Shown piece by piece: positions 9,436-18,287 of a stretch of DNA of 64,000 nt (positions within the stretch are counted from its first letter, which is position 1; each line of letters opens with the position of its first letter). The translations under genes were made by a program, and so were the position numbers. The notes below the pieces were generated by a model that saw only the letters and a list, made by a program, of their open reading frames with translations, was not told the origin of the DNA and did no database searches. Origin of the DNA: a bacterium (GTDB lineage: Bacteria > Actinomycetota > Acidimicrobiia > Acidimicrobiales > Bin134); contig JAPPAP010000001.1 in NCBI GenBank assembly GCA_026705465.1, positions 62,001 to 126,000 on the forward strand, written 5' to 3'.

Positions 9436-10107
9436 TCATACTCCCTGGACGGGTGCTGTGACTTCGGGGACGTCGTTGGAGGCCGAGTTGACCAGGCGCG
9501 AAACCTCGTAGGCCTCCAGGGCATCGTCGGGGTAGGGCTCGAGGAGCTGCGTCAGAGCGTCGCTGTCGTCGAGGGCGGTGTCCAGCCAGATGTCCTCTGC
9601 TTCCTCGGCCAAGATGACCGGCATCCGGTGGTGGATCGGCTTGAGAACTTCGTTGGCCGCGGTGGTGATGATGGTGCATGACGGGATGCGGTTGCCCTCG
9701 GGATCGGTCCACATTGACCACAGACCGGCGAAGGCGAAGGGCTCTCCTGACCGCATGGTGATCCTCATTGGGCGCTTGGAGTCACCCACTTTCTGCCACT
9801 CAAAGAAGCCATCGGCGGGCACCAGGCATCGCCGGTTCTTCAGCGGACCGCGGAAAGTGGGCTTCTCAGCCACCGTCTCGGCCCGGGCGTTGATGAGTGG
9901 GCGGCTGGAGGGGCCGTCCTTAGACCACGATGGGATCAGACCCCAGCGCATGAAGCCGGCTTTGCGGGCGTCGCCGCCGATCACGGTCAGCACCTGCTGG
10001 GTGGGAGAGACGTTGTATCTGGGTACGAAGCTTTCGGGGTCACTGTCGAATTCAAACCGCTCCGCAAGTTCTTGCAGGCTGGCTGTCAGGCTGTACCGGC
10101 CGCACAT
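9436..10107 (-). CDS. SRAP-domain (HMCES/YedK-type) abasic-site protein
   Basis: The 223-residue protein is a clear SRAP family member. It begins MCGRYSL, so Met removal exposes the catalytic Cys2 that crosslinks to abasic sites in single-stranded DNA. Other family landmarks are NARAET, CLVPADGFFEW and HHRMPVIL. It protects or processes abasic sites at stalled forks. I chose the start at 10107 because Cys must be residue 2; the in-frame upstream extension overlaps dnaE2. It follows imuB and dnaE2 on the same strand with a 56-bp gap, fitting a damage-tolerance operon. Confidence 0.95.
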   Translation of the reverse strand: MCGRYSLTASLQELAERFEFDSDPESFVPRYNVSPTQQVLTVIGGDARKAGFMRWGLIPSWSKDGPSSRPLINARAETVAEKPTFRGPLKNRRCLVPADGFFEWQKVGDSKRPMRITMRSGEPFAFAGLWSMWTDPEGNRIPSCTIITTAANEVLKPIHHRMPVILAEEAEDIWLDTALDDSDALTQLLEPYPDDALEAYEVSRLVNSASNDVPEVTAPVQGV

Positions 10108-10163
10108 CTCGATCCCATTATGCGGCTGACGGGGGCTTCTAACCAACCCCCCCGACCGCTGTC

Positions 10164-13100
10164 TCAGTGCCAGTCGTGCGATGGCGGCATGGCCACGCCC
10201 GAGTCGATGCTGCGCACGTCGGTGGCCACCACGTTCACAGTCCCGTCCCATCGGGAAACTCGTCCGGTGACCACGATCACTTGGCTGCCCAACTCCCGGC
10301 GGCGGCGGGCGAACAGATCGGAATAGACGATCACCTGGGTGTCGCCGGTCTCGTCTTCGATGGTCACAAAGACGGTGCCGTCACGTCCACGGGGGTGCTG
10401 GCGGGCCACCGGCCAGCCGGCCACGGTGACCATATCGTCTTCTTTTTGAGCCTCCACCTCGGCGGTGGGGAGCACGCCGGGATCGAGGGTCGGCCGGAGG
10501 AACTCCATGAGGTGGCCTCGGGGGTACATCCCCATGGTTCGGTATTCGCCCATCATCTTCTCCCGCTCGGTGAAATCGGCGAGCTGGGGCACCCGGTGGT
10601 CGGTCGACAGCGACAGGGCGGTTTGGCCGGAGCCCGAGGGCCGGTTTTGCAGCCCCGACTCCCACAGCGCCTCCCTTCGGTTCGCGGCAATGGCGTCGAA
10701 CGCCCCGGCCAGCACCAGCGACAACACGGCTTGGTCCTTCAGCCCCGTTCGGCGCACCAAGTCTCCAGCGGTGGTGTAAAGCCCTTGGCGCTGCCGTTCG
10801 GCCACGATGAGCTGGGCCGACTCCGCTCCCACATCCTTGATGAACTGAAGCCCGAGCCGCACCGAGGCGCCTTCGGGTGAGCACGCGGGGCTGCTTTGGT
10901 TGACGCACGGGTTCAGGAACGGCACGCCGAAGCGTCGGGCGTCCTGTTTCAGCGTTTCCATGGGGTAGAAGCCCATCGGCTGGTTGTTCATCAGCGCGGT
11001 GAAGAACTCCACCGGGTGATAGCGCTTCAGCCATGCCGCCTGGTAGGCGGTCACCGCGAAGGCATGGGAGTGCGACTCCGGGAACATGTAGTGGCCGTTG
11101 ATCTTGGCGAAGATCCTCTTGGCCGCCTCTTCGGGGACGCCGTTTTGGCGAGCGCCCTCGGCGAAGCGCTTCCAGTGCAGGGCGATGAGGTGCTCGCTGT
11201 TGGGCCGGGCGAAGGCGCGGCGCACCTCGTCGGCCTCAGACGCGGTCATGCCGGCCACGTCCTCGATGAGCTGCACCACCTGCTCTTGCCACACGATGAT
11301 GCCGTACCCCCGCTCTAGGGCCCGCTTCTCCAGCGGATGGTCGTAGTCCCAGTCAGCATCGTGGCGGTAGCGCTCCACAAACTGGGACACCGCGCTGCCC
11401 TGCACGCCCACGCCGGGGCGGATGAGAGCCACCTGATAGGCGAGGTCGAGGAGGTTGCGGGACTTCAGCCGCTGGGCCATCTTCAGCTGCGCGGGGGATT
11501 GGAGCAAGAACACCCCTTTGCAGAGACCGGCGTTGATCATGTCGTAGACGCCGGGGTCCTCCGGGCTGATCCGGCCCAAGTCGGGCCGGCGGCCCTCCCG
11601 CTCGGCCACGAGGTCGAGGGCCTCGTCGATCTGGTCGAGCACCGGCAGCGACAAGATGTCGATCTTGGCGAAGTCGGCGTCGGCCACGCTGTCTTTGTCC
11701 CAGTCCATGATGTAGCGGCCGTCGGTGGCCCCGGCCCGGATCGGCACCATCTCCGGGATGGGCGAGCTGCTGAGCACCATGCCGCCCACGTGCTGGCCCA
11801 ACCCCCGGGGAGCGCCCATCAGTTGGGGGGCGAGCGCAAGCAGATCCCGCCATCCGGGGGCGTCCACCTTGTCTTTGAACTCCGCCAACTCCATCATCTC
11901 GTGGCGCAGATCGGCGGCGTGGTGGGAGTGCAGGCGTTTCGACAGCAACCCGAGGCGCTCCTGAGGCAGTCCCAGGGCCTTGCCCATGTCTTGGATGATG
12001 CCCTTGACCTTGTAGGTGGTGATGGCCCCGGCTAGCACGGCGTGCTCGGGCCCGAAGTGGGCGTGTACCCGCTCGATCAGCTCGTCGCGCAGCCCCCGGG
12101 GGAAGTCGAGGTCGATGTCGGGCAGTGTGGTCATGTCTTCGGAGATGAACCGCTCCAAGGTGAGGTCCCACTTCAGGGGATCCACATGGCTGATGCCGAT
12201 GAGGTAGCCCACGAGCAGGGCCACCGACGAGCCCCGCCCCCGTCCCGGCGGCCTCTCCTCTATCGGCGTGTCGGGGCCGACCTCGCCCCGCTCCACCATG
12301 ATCTGTTGGCCCAGAAGGGCGATCTGGCGGTAGAGCAGCAGAAACCCGGCCAGGTTGAGCCGCTCGATCAAACCGAACTCCTCGGCTAGACGACACTCCA
12401 CCTCCTCGGTCACGCCGCCGTACCGCCGGACGGCTCCCTCCCGACAGAGCTGTTGCAGGTAGCTCAGAGGCGTGCAGCCGGGGGGCACCGCGGCATCGGG
12501 CAGGGCGTAGCCCAGGTCGGTGCTGAGGTCGAAGCAGCACTGCTCGGCGATGCGGAGGGTGTTGGACACCGCCTCCGGGCACTTGGCGAAGAGCCGTTCC
12601 ATCTCCGCGGCCGGCTTCAGATGCAGATGGTGGTTGGGCCGCAGGTGGGGCAGGGCTTGGTCGATGGTGGTGTTGAGCTTGGCCGCCACCAGCGCCTGCT
12701 GGAGGCGAGCGCGGTCGGGGGTGTGGTAGTGGACGTCGTTGGTGGCCACCACCCGGGCGCCGGAGTCGGCCGCCAGTCTGATCAGCTTGCGGTTGCGGTC
12801 GGTGTCGCCGGCCAGGAAGTTCTGCTGAAGCTCCACGTACACCGAGTTCGGCCCGTACCAGTCGAAGTACTGCTGCAACAGGCCGTGGGCCTCCCCGAAG
12901 CGGTCTTCGGCTGCCAACCGCGCCAGGGGGCCGTCGCGCCCTCCGGTGAGCAGCACCACGCCCTCGCAGTGGTCGGGCAGGTGGGAAGGGTCGAGCTTCG
13001 GTTCCCGGCGGTCGTCGGCGTTGGCCAGGGTGAACAGGCGCGAGATGTTGGAGTACCCGGTCCGGGTCTGGGCCAAAAGAGCGAGCTTCGAGCCGTCGGT

Positions 13101-13307
13101 CAGCGTCAGCTCTCCGCCGGTGATGGGTTGGGTGCCCAGGCTCTTGGCCAGACGGGCGAACTCCAGTGCGCCGCACAGGTTGGTGTCGGTGAGAGCCAAA
13201 GCCGGATAGCCGAACTGCTTGGCTTGGGCCAGCAGCTCGTGGGCATGCGACGCCCCCTCCCCGTAGGAGAAGAAGCTTTTGGCCCGAAGCTCCACCCAGT
13301 TCGCCAT
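10164..13307 (-). CDS. dnaE2: error-prone DNA polymerase III alpha subunit DnaE2 (ImuC)
   Basis: The 1047-residue protein has the DnaE2 layout: an N-terminal PHP domain (WVELRAKSFFSYGEGASH), a polymerase core with the metal-binding motif LPDIDLDFPRG, a helix-hairpin-helix region and a C-terminal OB fold (VTVAGWPVARQHPRGRDGT). It is shorter than replicative DnaE1. It carries out mutagenic translesion synthesis together with ImuB, which recruits it to the beta clamp. The imuB gene lies 54 bp upstream on the same strand and the SRAP gene 56 bp downstream. No recognisable ImuA is present in the window. Confidence 0.95.
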   Translation of the reverse strand: MANWVELRAKSFFSYGEGASHAHELLAQAKQFGYPALALTDTNLCGALEFARLAKSLGTQPITGGELTLTDGSKLALLAQTRTGYSNISRLFTLANADDRREPKLDPSHLPDHCEGVVLLTGGRDGPLARLAAEDRFGEAHGLLQQYFDWYGPNSVYVELQQNFLAGDTDRNRKLIRLAADSGARVVATNDVHYHTPDRARLQQALVAAKLNTTIDQALPHLRPNHHLHLKPAAEMERLFAKCPEAVSNTLRIAEQCCFDLSTDLGYALPDAAVPPGCTPLSYLQQLCREGAVRRYGGVTEEVECRLAEEFGLIERLNLAGFLLLYRQIALLGQQIMVERGEVGPDTPIEERPPGRGRGSSVALLVGYLIGISHVDPLKWDLTLERFISEDMTTLPDIDLDFPRGLRDELIERVHAHFGPEHAVLAGAITTYKVKGIIQDMGKALGLPQERLGLLSKRLHSHHAADLRHEMMELAEFKDKVDAPGWRDLLALAPQLMGAPRGLGQHVGGMVLSSSPIPEMVPIRAGATDGRYIMDWDKDSVADADFAKIDILSLPVLDQIDEALDLVAEREGRRPDLGRISPEDPGVYDMINAGLCKGVFLLQSPAQLKMAQRLKSRNLLDLAYQVALIRPGVGVQGSAVSQFVERYRHDADWDYDHPLEKRALERGYGIIVWQEQVVQLIEDVAGMTASEADEVRRAFARPNSEHLIALHWKRFAEGARQNGVPEEAAKRIFAKINGHYMFPESHSHAFAVTAYQAAWLKRYHPVEFFTALMNNQPMGFYPMETLKQDARRFGVPFLNPCVNQSSPACSPEGASVRLGLQFIKDVGAESAQLIVAERQRQGLYTTAGDLVRRTGLKDQAVLSLVLAGAFDAIAANRREALWESGLQNRPSGSGQTALSLSTDHRVPQLADFTEREKMMGEYRTMGMYPRGHLMEFLRPTLDPGVLPTAEVEAQKEDDMVTVAGWPVARQHPRGRDGTVFVTIEDETGDTQVIVYSDLFARRRRELGSQVIVVTGRVSRWDGTVNVVATDVRSIDSGVAMPPSHDWH

Positions 13308-13361
13308 CAGAAGTCCGTCGTCAGCAGTTCGCCGCTAGTAGTTCCCATAGACAGCTCGCAA

Positions 13362-14810
13362 TCAGGCGCTTTGTCGGTACCAGCGGCGGTCGACGCAGTC
13401 CCGGAATAGGGTGATCAGCCGCCCGTCGCCGGGGTCGACCCGGTAGTAGGAGCGGGCCACCGGCTTGGGGAGCCACCACAGGTCGAATGTCCATCGGTCG
13501 TCGATTCGGGCCACCTTCTTCCAGCGTCGGCCCGCCCGCAGCGAACGCGGCTCGCCCTTTGAGTTCTCGCGCACGTCCACTGGCCGGGGCGTCAGCAGGG
13601 GTCTGATGGTGTCCTGGGCCGACGGGTCGAGGGGCATCTGGAGGAACCGCATCTCCGGCACCGGGTGCCACGGTGCCACGCCAGCGATCCGGTACAGGGC
13701 GTGGTCGCCCCTCATCAGCGGCCGCAGCCGCCGGTCGGCCTCCACGAGCCGCCCGAGGCGGTCGCGTCGCGCGTCCTTCAGCAGTGTCAGCTGGGCGACC
13801 GACTCGCCGGTGAAATCCGACAGGGTGAGGGTCACGTCTTCGACGGGACGGCGCGGCGGGTCGGCCTCCAGCCGGTCTCGGATGATCTCCGAGGCCCTCT
13901 CCCATGTGCCGATGGGCTGTTTGAACCGCACGCTGTGCTCCCACGCCGGCCAGCCGGGCGCCTCGCACAGCAGGTGCGCCGACCCGGCGAGGCGCCCCTT
14001 CGCCTCCGGTCGGGCGAAGGCCCGCAGCAATACGGTGTCCACCGCCATCAACAGGGCCTCGATGGCGGGGTGCAGCGCCATCGAGATGTGCTCGACCACC
14101 GGCTCTTCACACGTCTGGGGAACGACGGGGCTGTCGTCGATGCCGTTACACAGCGACCACGCCCGCAAGCCCTCGAGACCGAACCGGTCGGAGAGCAAGT
14201 GCCCGCTCACCGAGGCGACGGCGCCCATGGTGTGCAGGCCGAAGCGGTGCAGGTCGCCCTTCATGGCGGCCGAGACGGGGAGCAGGTCGATGCTGTGGGG
14301 GGCGAGGAAGGCGCCTGGGTCGTCGCCCACCCCGCAGGCGCCCGGGCCCCGGCGGGTGCGGGCGGCGACGAAAGCGGGGAACTTGGCGTCGGCTGTCCCG
14401 ACGCGGGGGCCCAGAAAGGCGGGGAGCGCGCTCATGAGCGCGGAGACCGCGCCCGATTCGCCCCCGTACAGCCCCTCCAGCCCGTCGAGGCGGACATAGG
14501 CCGTGCCCAGATCGGCCGCCTCCACCCGGTCGCTGACCCCTTGCAGGTCGGCCACCATGCGGCGGAAAGCCCGCCGATAGCAGGGCTCGTCAGCGTCCAG
14601 CACCACAGCACTGGCGTGGTGCGACATGGCCTCTTCCAAGGTCATGCCCTCCCTCACCCCGACCGCGGCGGGGAAGTAGTCGACGACCAGAGTCCTCGCG
14701 GCCGACGGGTCGCCGTCGACGATCAGCACGGGGCTGTCCTCCAAGTGGCGATACCGGCTCATCTCCACCTTCGCCCGCAAATGGGTCGCCAGCACGCACG
14801 CAACCCTCAT
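13362..14810 (-). CDS. imuB: ImuB, Y-family polymerase-like protein
   Basis: The 482-residue protein begins MRVACVLATHLRAKVE and continues with the divergent Y-family polymerase fold used by ImuB, which usually lacks catalytic acidic residues and acts as a clamp-binding adaptor for DnaE2. Family landmarks include YVRLDGLEGLYGG, DLHRFGLHTMGAVA and the C-terminal WWLPKPVARSYYRVD region followed by WYRQSA. I chose ATG 14810; a start nine codons upstream is possible. The downstream gene is dnaE2. I did not find a convincing LexA box in the ~70 bases upstream, although SOS control is usual for these genes. Confidence 0.93.
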   Translation of the reverse strand: MRVACVLATHLRAKVEMSRYRHLEDSPVLIVDGDPSAARTLVVDYFPAAVGVREGMTLEEAMSHHASAVVLDADEPCYRRAFRRMVADLQGVSDRVEAADLGTAYVRLDGLEGLYGGESGAVSALMSALPAFLGPRVGTADAKFPAFVAARTRRGPGACGVGDDPGAFLAPHSIDLLPVSAAMKGDLHRFGLHTMGAVASVSGHLLSDRFGLEGLRAWSLCNGIDDSPVVPQTCEEPVVEHISMALHPAIEALLMAVDTVLLRAFARPEAKGRLAGSAHLLCEAPGWPAWEHSVRFKQPIGTWERASEIIRDRLEADPPRRPVEDVTLTLSDFTGESVAQLTLLKDARRDRLGRLVEADRRLRPLMRGDHALYRIAGVAPWHPVPEMRFLQMPLDPSAQDTIRPLLTPRPVDVRENSKGEPRSLRAGRRWKKVARIDDRWTFDLWWLPKPVARSYYRVDPGDGRLITLFRDCVDRRWYRQSA

Positions 14811-14899
14811 CGGGCACCCGTGCGAAGGCCGCTGCAACTACACAGGACAACCTTATTGACGCCAGTGACACATTCGACTCGGCGTGGTGGATGAGCCGC

Positions 14900-15451
14900 T
14901 TAGATGGTTTGGGTGCCGTCTACTCCGAGGGCGATGGCCAAGACGATGGCGATGCCGCCGAGGAGGCGGGCGGTGACGGAGAGCAGGGGGGTGGGGACAG
15001 CGCGGAACCACAGCAGGGCGGCGGTAACGAGAGCGGCCAGCACCACGCCGGCCATGGTGCGCAGGGCGCCGTCGTGGGCGGCGGTGGCCAGCACCACGGC
15101 GACGAGCTGGGGGGTGAACAGCACGGTCAGGGCGATAAGCGCCACTTGGGTTCCGGCCCGGGGCTCGTCGTGCAGCGGGCGGGCGGGCCACACCATCCAC
15201 CGCAGCCCGGCGACGGCGAAGGGCACCGCAGTGGCCAGCCGCCAAGTACCGGTTGTCACCGACAGGCCGTCGAGGATGGGATCGGCCAGCGCAGCGATCA
15301 CCCACAGCGCGCCCACCGCGGCGGCCACGGCCAGCATCACCCGGGGGCGCCACTGATCCCGGTTGGAGGGCCGCCAGGCCACGCTCAGCGCTCCCGCCGC
15401 CGGGTTGGCCGCGGCCAGCACCATCAACATCACCGGTCCCAGCCCGCTCAT
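14900..15451 (-). CDS. small polytopic membrane protein
   Basis: This 183-residue protein is almost entirely hydrophobic with about six membrane segments and begins MSGLGPVMLMVLAAANPAAG. That opening and overall size recall small transporters of the MarC or LysE kind, but I cannot place it in a family. It lies 81 bp downstream of the toroid-like gene on the same strand and may belong to that transcription unit. Confidence 0.7.
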   Translation of the reverse strand: MSGLGPVMLMVLAAANPAAGALSVAWRPSNRDQWRPRVMLAVAAAVGALWVIAALADPILDGLSVTTGTWRLATAVPFAVAGLRWMVWPARPLHDEPRAGTQVALIALTVLFTPQLVAVVLATAAHDGALRTMAGVVLAALVTAALLWFRAVPTPLLSVTARLLGGIAIVLAIALGVDGTQTI

Positions 15452-15532
15452 GTCAACTGCCCTTTCGTGTCAATGGCCTGTTCAATCGAATCGGTTGACG
15501 ACAATCCGAGTCGGCTCATGGTCTTTCTGCTT

Positions 15533-16717
15533 TCATGGCTTGTTTCCTCCGAGGTTGAAACTGACGTCGGCCATCAACAGGCCGGAGATGGCGTGCTGCT
15601 GGTCGTCCACCCTGGTTTGATCGTCGTAGTACCAGGCGCCGTCGTCGGCCTGGGCTTCGGCGAGGCGGACCGCGCCGCACTCCAGCCGGTCTCGCAGCGG
15701 CGCGTCGGCGAGGCGGGGCTCGTTGAGCCAGAGCCATTCCAGGGCCCCCAGCCCTTCCAGGATGGTCCCGTAGCCGCCGCCGCGGGGCATGGGCAGGTGC
15801 GAGATCTTGGCCACCCCCTCCCGCTGGGCGTCCCAGCGGATCATCTGGCCAAACCGCCCGGCCAAGCGCTCGGCGTAGGCCAGGTGGTGGTCTTCCAAGC
15901 CCCACTCCACCGTCTCCCCCAAGGTGTAAGCCGCCCACTGATCAGGCCACGGTGGGGGCCACAGCTCCTCCAGCTCGTCCCGATCGGTGGCCAGATAGTC
16001 CAAGATGGCCCACACCGGCTCGTCCCACCCCTCGCCGGGGAACGCCTCGTGCAAAAGGGCCAAACCCCAAGAGGCCTCTCCGGTGGCGAACCGGGACCGC
16101 TCCCCGGGCACTGGCGCGCCGGTCTTGGGATCCCAGAAGTTGAGCATCCCGCCGTCGGGCAACTGTTGGCCCACCAGGAACCGGCCCAGCGCCCGCATCT
16201 CGCCGTCATAGCGCTCATCGCCGGTGAGGATGCGCCGATGGGCCAGCGACACCAGCGTGAGCGCGGCCGTGCCCGTCTTCACCGGACCCCGGGGCGACAG
16301 CGCTGGTCCCATACCTCCGTTGTCGGTCTCCACCGCCCGCTCCAGCAGGTAGTTCATGCCTCGCTCGGCGGCTTCCACTACCTCCTGGTTTTGGCCCTCT
16401 TGAACAATGGCCAGCTGGTAGAGCGACATGGTGCCCCCGGCGTGGCGGACCAGGTTGTAGCCCGGCTTCGCTGACTCGATTCGCCGGTCGTACTCATACA
16501 GGTACCGCCCGCTGGGCTCCTGGGTGCGGACGATCCAGTCGGCCCCGGCGTCGATGGCGACCTGGCCGTCGCCGGGGGAGTACTGCGGGCACACTTCGGG
16601 CGCGGCCAGCGTTACCCGTAGCAACGCGGCCATCACCACCCACACCACTGCCCAGGCGATGAGCCGACGCGAGGCTCGACCGGACCAGAGCCGCTGCAAC
16701 GACGACAAAGCGCTCAC
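15533..16717 (-). CDS. membrane-anchored alpha/alpha-toroid-like protein
   Basis: The 394-residue protein has one N-terminal hydrophobic anchor (about residues 17-35). Helical repeats follow, recalling the alpha6/alpha6 or terpene-cyclase toroids: ADWIVRTQEPSGRYLYEY, GGMGPALSPRG, FLVGQQLPDGGMLNFWD, EAQADDGAWYYDD. These repeats carry the QxxDGGW-like pattern of prenyltransferase and glycosidase toroids. Function is unknown. The start is GTG 16717, whose GTGA overlaps the stop of the HTTM gene by 4 bp. The tight coupling to an HTTM protein suggests a joint membrane or periplasmic reaction. Confidence 0.8.
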   Translation of the reverse strand: MSALSSLQRLWSGRASRRLIAWAVVWVVMAALLRVTLAAPEVCPQYSPGDGQVAIDAGADWIVRTQEPSGRYLYEYDRRIESAKPGYNLVRHAGGTMSLYQLAIVQEGQNQEVVEAAERGMNYLLERAVETDNGGMGPALSPRGPVKTGTAALTLVSLAHRRILTGDERYDGEMRALGRFLVGQQLPDGGMLNFWDPKTGAPVPGERSRFATGEASWGLALLHEAFPGEGWDEPVWAILDYLATDRDELEELWPPPWPDQWAAYTLGETVEWGLEDHHLAYAERLAGRFGQMIRWDAQREGVAKISHLPMPRGGGYGTILEGLGALEWLWLNEPRLADAPLRDRLECGAVRLAEAQADDGAWYYDDQTRVDDQQHAISGLLMADVSFNLGGNKP

Positions 16718-17796
16718 CGGAACCGCCAGAACCGGGAGAACAGGAAGGTGGCCGGCAGCCGGGTCCTCACGAACTGGCGGGCTTCTCGTCCCTCCAGCAC
16801 CGTGCCGTCGCGATCCACCATGCTCCACGATGCCCCTGGTGCCACGGTGATGTCGAACCGGGCCATCCAGTCCAGCCACCGCACCCAGCGACTGGGGGTG
16901 ACCAGGGTGCGATCGCGGGTGGAGGGAACCGCCCACAGGGCCAGGGCGCCGATGGCGATCACGCTGAACACCTGCACGTGGGCGCTCACCTCGATGCCCA
17001 CGTGGAAGGCCACCGCCACCCACACCGCGGCCAGGCGGGTGCGTCGGAACCACAGGCCGAAGGCGATGAACAGCTCGGTGGCCACTGCGGCTGGCGAAAG
17101 CACCCAGTGGAATGCCCGAGTGGTCAGCACGTCCAAGATGGGATCGGCGAGCGTGTCGCCCAGGGCGTCGCGCACGTCGTTCTGGTAGCGGACGGCGCGG
17201 TCGTGCAGCACCCGGCCTCCCACCCAGTCGGGGTCGATCAGTTTGGAGAACCCCGAAGCGAAATACACGGCGGCGGCCTCGAACCGAAGCAGCCACATCG
17301 GCCACACCAAGCCCCGGTCGTCAGAAGGCGGGCGGCGAAGGGCATCCAACGACAGCGCCCGGCCGTTGTCGCACAGGGCCACCCCGGCCAACAGGATGAC
17401 CAGAAAGGCCCGATTGTGGTGGAAGTGGGTCTGCGACAAGAAGAGGTTGTAGGCCACCACCGCGAAGGCGGCCCAGGCGGCCGTGCGCGACCACCAGCCC
17501 ACGGTCATCAGCACTGCGGCGGCCACCCCGATCCACAGCAGCGCCATATACAGCCCGGCTGGCGCGTTGGGATACCACGACCACCACGGCTGCTGGAAGT
17601 GGTCGTGGTAGGTGGTTCCGTTCAACGCGTCGGCCAGAAACGGCCGCAGGTGCCAGATCACCGACGGACCCAGCACGATCCGCAGCACCGCCACCCCCCG
17701 CACGCTGGCCGGCTGGTCGATTACCTCGCTCAGCCACTGCTGGCACCGGACCCGCCAGTCGGTGGCGGCCGCATTCGAAGAAGTGATGGCCGTCAT
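16714..17796 (-). CDS. HTTM-domain membrane protein (vitamin K carboxylase-related)
   Basis: The 360-residue protein shows the HTTM pattern of the vitamin-K-dependent gamma-carboxylase superfamily: several membrane segments with the conserved QTHFHHNRAFLVIL and WLLRFEAAAVYFASGFSKL motifs, then FHVGIEVSAHVQVFS. Bacterial members are mostly uncharacterised. Both ends overlap neighbours by 4 bp (ATGA upstream, GTGA downstream), so it sits in the middle of a translationally coupled operon with a thioredoxin-fold protein, a single-pass protein and a toroid-like protein. Confidence 0.88.
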   Translation of the reverse strand: MTAITSSNAAATDWRVRCQQWLSEVIDQPASVRGVAVLRIVLGPSVIWHLRPFLADALNGTTYHDHFQQPWWSWYPNAPAGLYMALLWIGVAAAVLMTVGWWSRTAAWAAFAVVAYNLFLSQTHFHHNRAFLVILLAGVALCDNGRALSLDALRRPPSDDRGLVWPMWLLRFEAAAVYFASGFSKLIDPDWVGGRVLHDRAVRYQNDVRDALGDTLADPILDVLTTRAFHWVLSPAAVATELFIAFGLWFRRTRLAAVWVAVAFHVGIEVSAHVQVFSVIAIGALALWAVPSTRDRTLVTPSRWVRWLDWMARFDITVAPGASWSMVDRDGTVLEGREARQFVRTRLPATFLFSRFWRFR

Positions 17797-18287
17797 GGGT
17801 CGCCCAAATCCCGCTCATGGCTGCGGATCACCGTGACATAGGGGCCGCGGGCGTTGCGGTAGTAGGTGACAGTGGCCTCCCAGTAGCGGGTTTCGGTATC
17901 GGCGGGGGTGTTCCCGGCCACCCAGTCCAGGGCGTTGTCCAAAAAATCCAGCATTGCGTCCACGCCGGAGAAGGCGTGGCGCTGATGCCAGGGAGACCGC
18001 AGAGGCCCCCAATCGATCAGCTCGTTCCAGTCGTAGCCCTCCCAGCGGCCGTTGGGCACCGGCACCTGCTGGCCGTCGTCCAGCACCCGCACCAACTCCA
18101 CCGCATAGGTGCTGGACTCGTTGAACGGCTGGAAGGCGAAGTAGTTGTGCGGATCCCGGTAGCCGTTGGCCACCAGCGCAAGTTGAGCGACGACTACTGC
18201 TGCGGCAAACCACCGTGCTCCCCGCCGGCGCCAGAGGGGGCGGGGCTTGGCCGCCGCCTGTGAGACAGCGTCAGCCGCCGTTGCCAT
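17793..18287 (-). CDS. single-pass membrane protein of unknown function
   Basis: The 164-residue protein has a basic N-terminus (PRPLWRRRGARW) and one membrane segment (FAAAVVVAQLALVANGY). A soluble, aromatic-rich domain follows with WNELIDWGPLRSPWHQRHAF. I recognise no family. Its start overlaps the end of the thioredoxin-fold gene by 17 bp and its stop overlaps the HTTM start by 4 bp. Such small proteins are often seen beside HTTM genes, but a role cannot be assigned. Confidence 0.78.
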   Translation of the reverse strand: MATAADAVSQAAAKPRPLWRRRGARWFAAAVVVAQLALVANGYRDPHNYFAFQPFNESSTYAVELVRVLDDGQQVPVPNGRWEGYDWNELIDWGPLRSPWHQRHAFSGVDAMLDFLDNALDWVAGNTPADTETRYWEATVTYYRNARGPYVTVIRSHERDLGDP

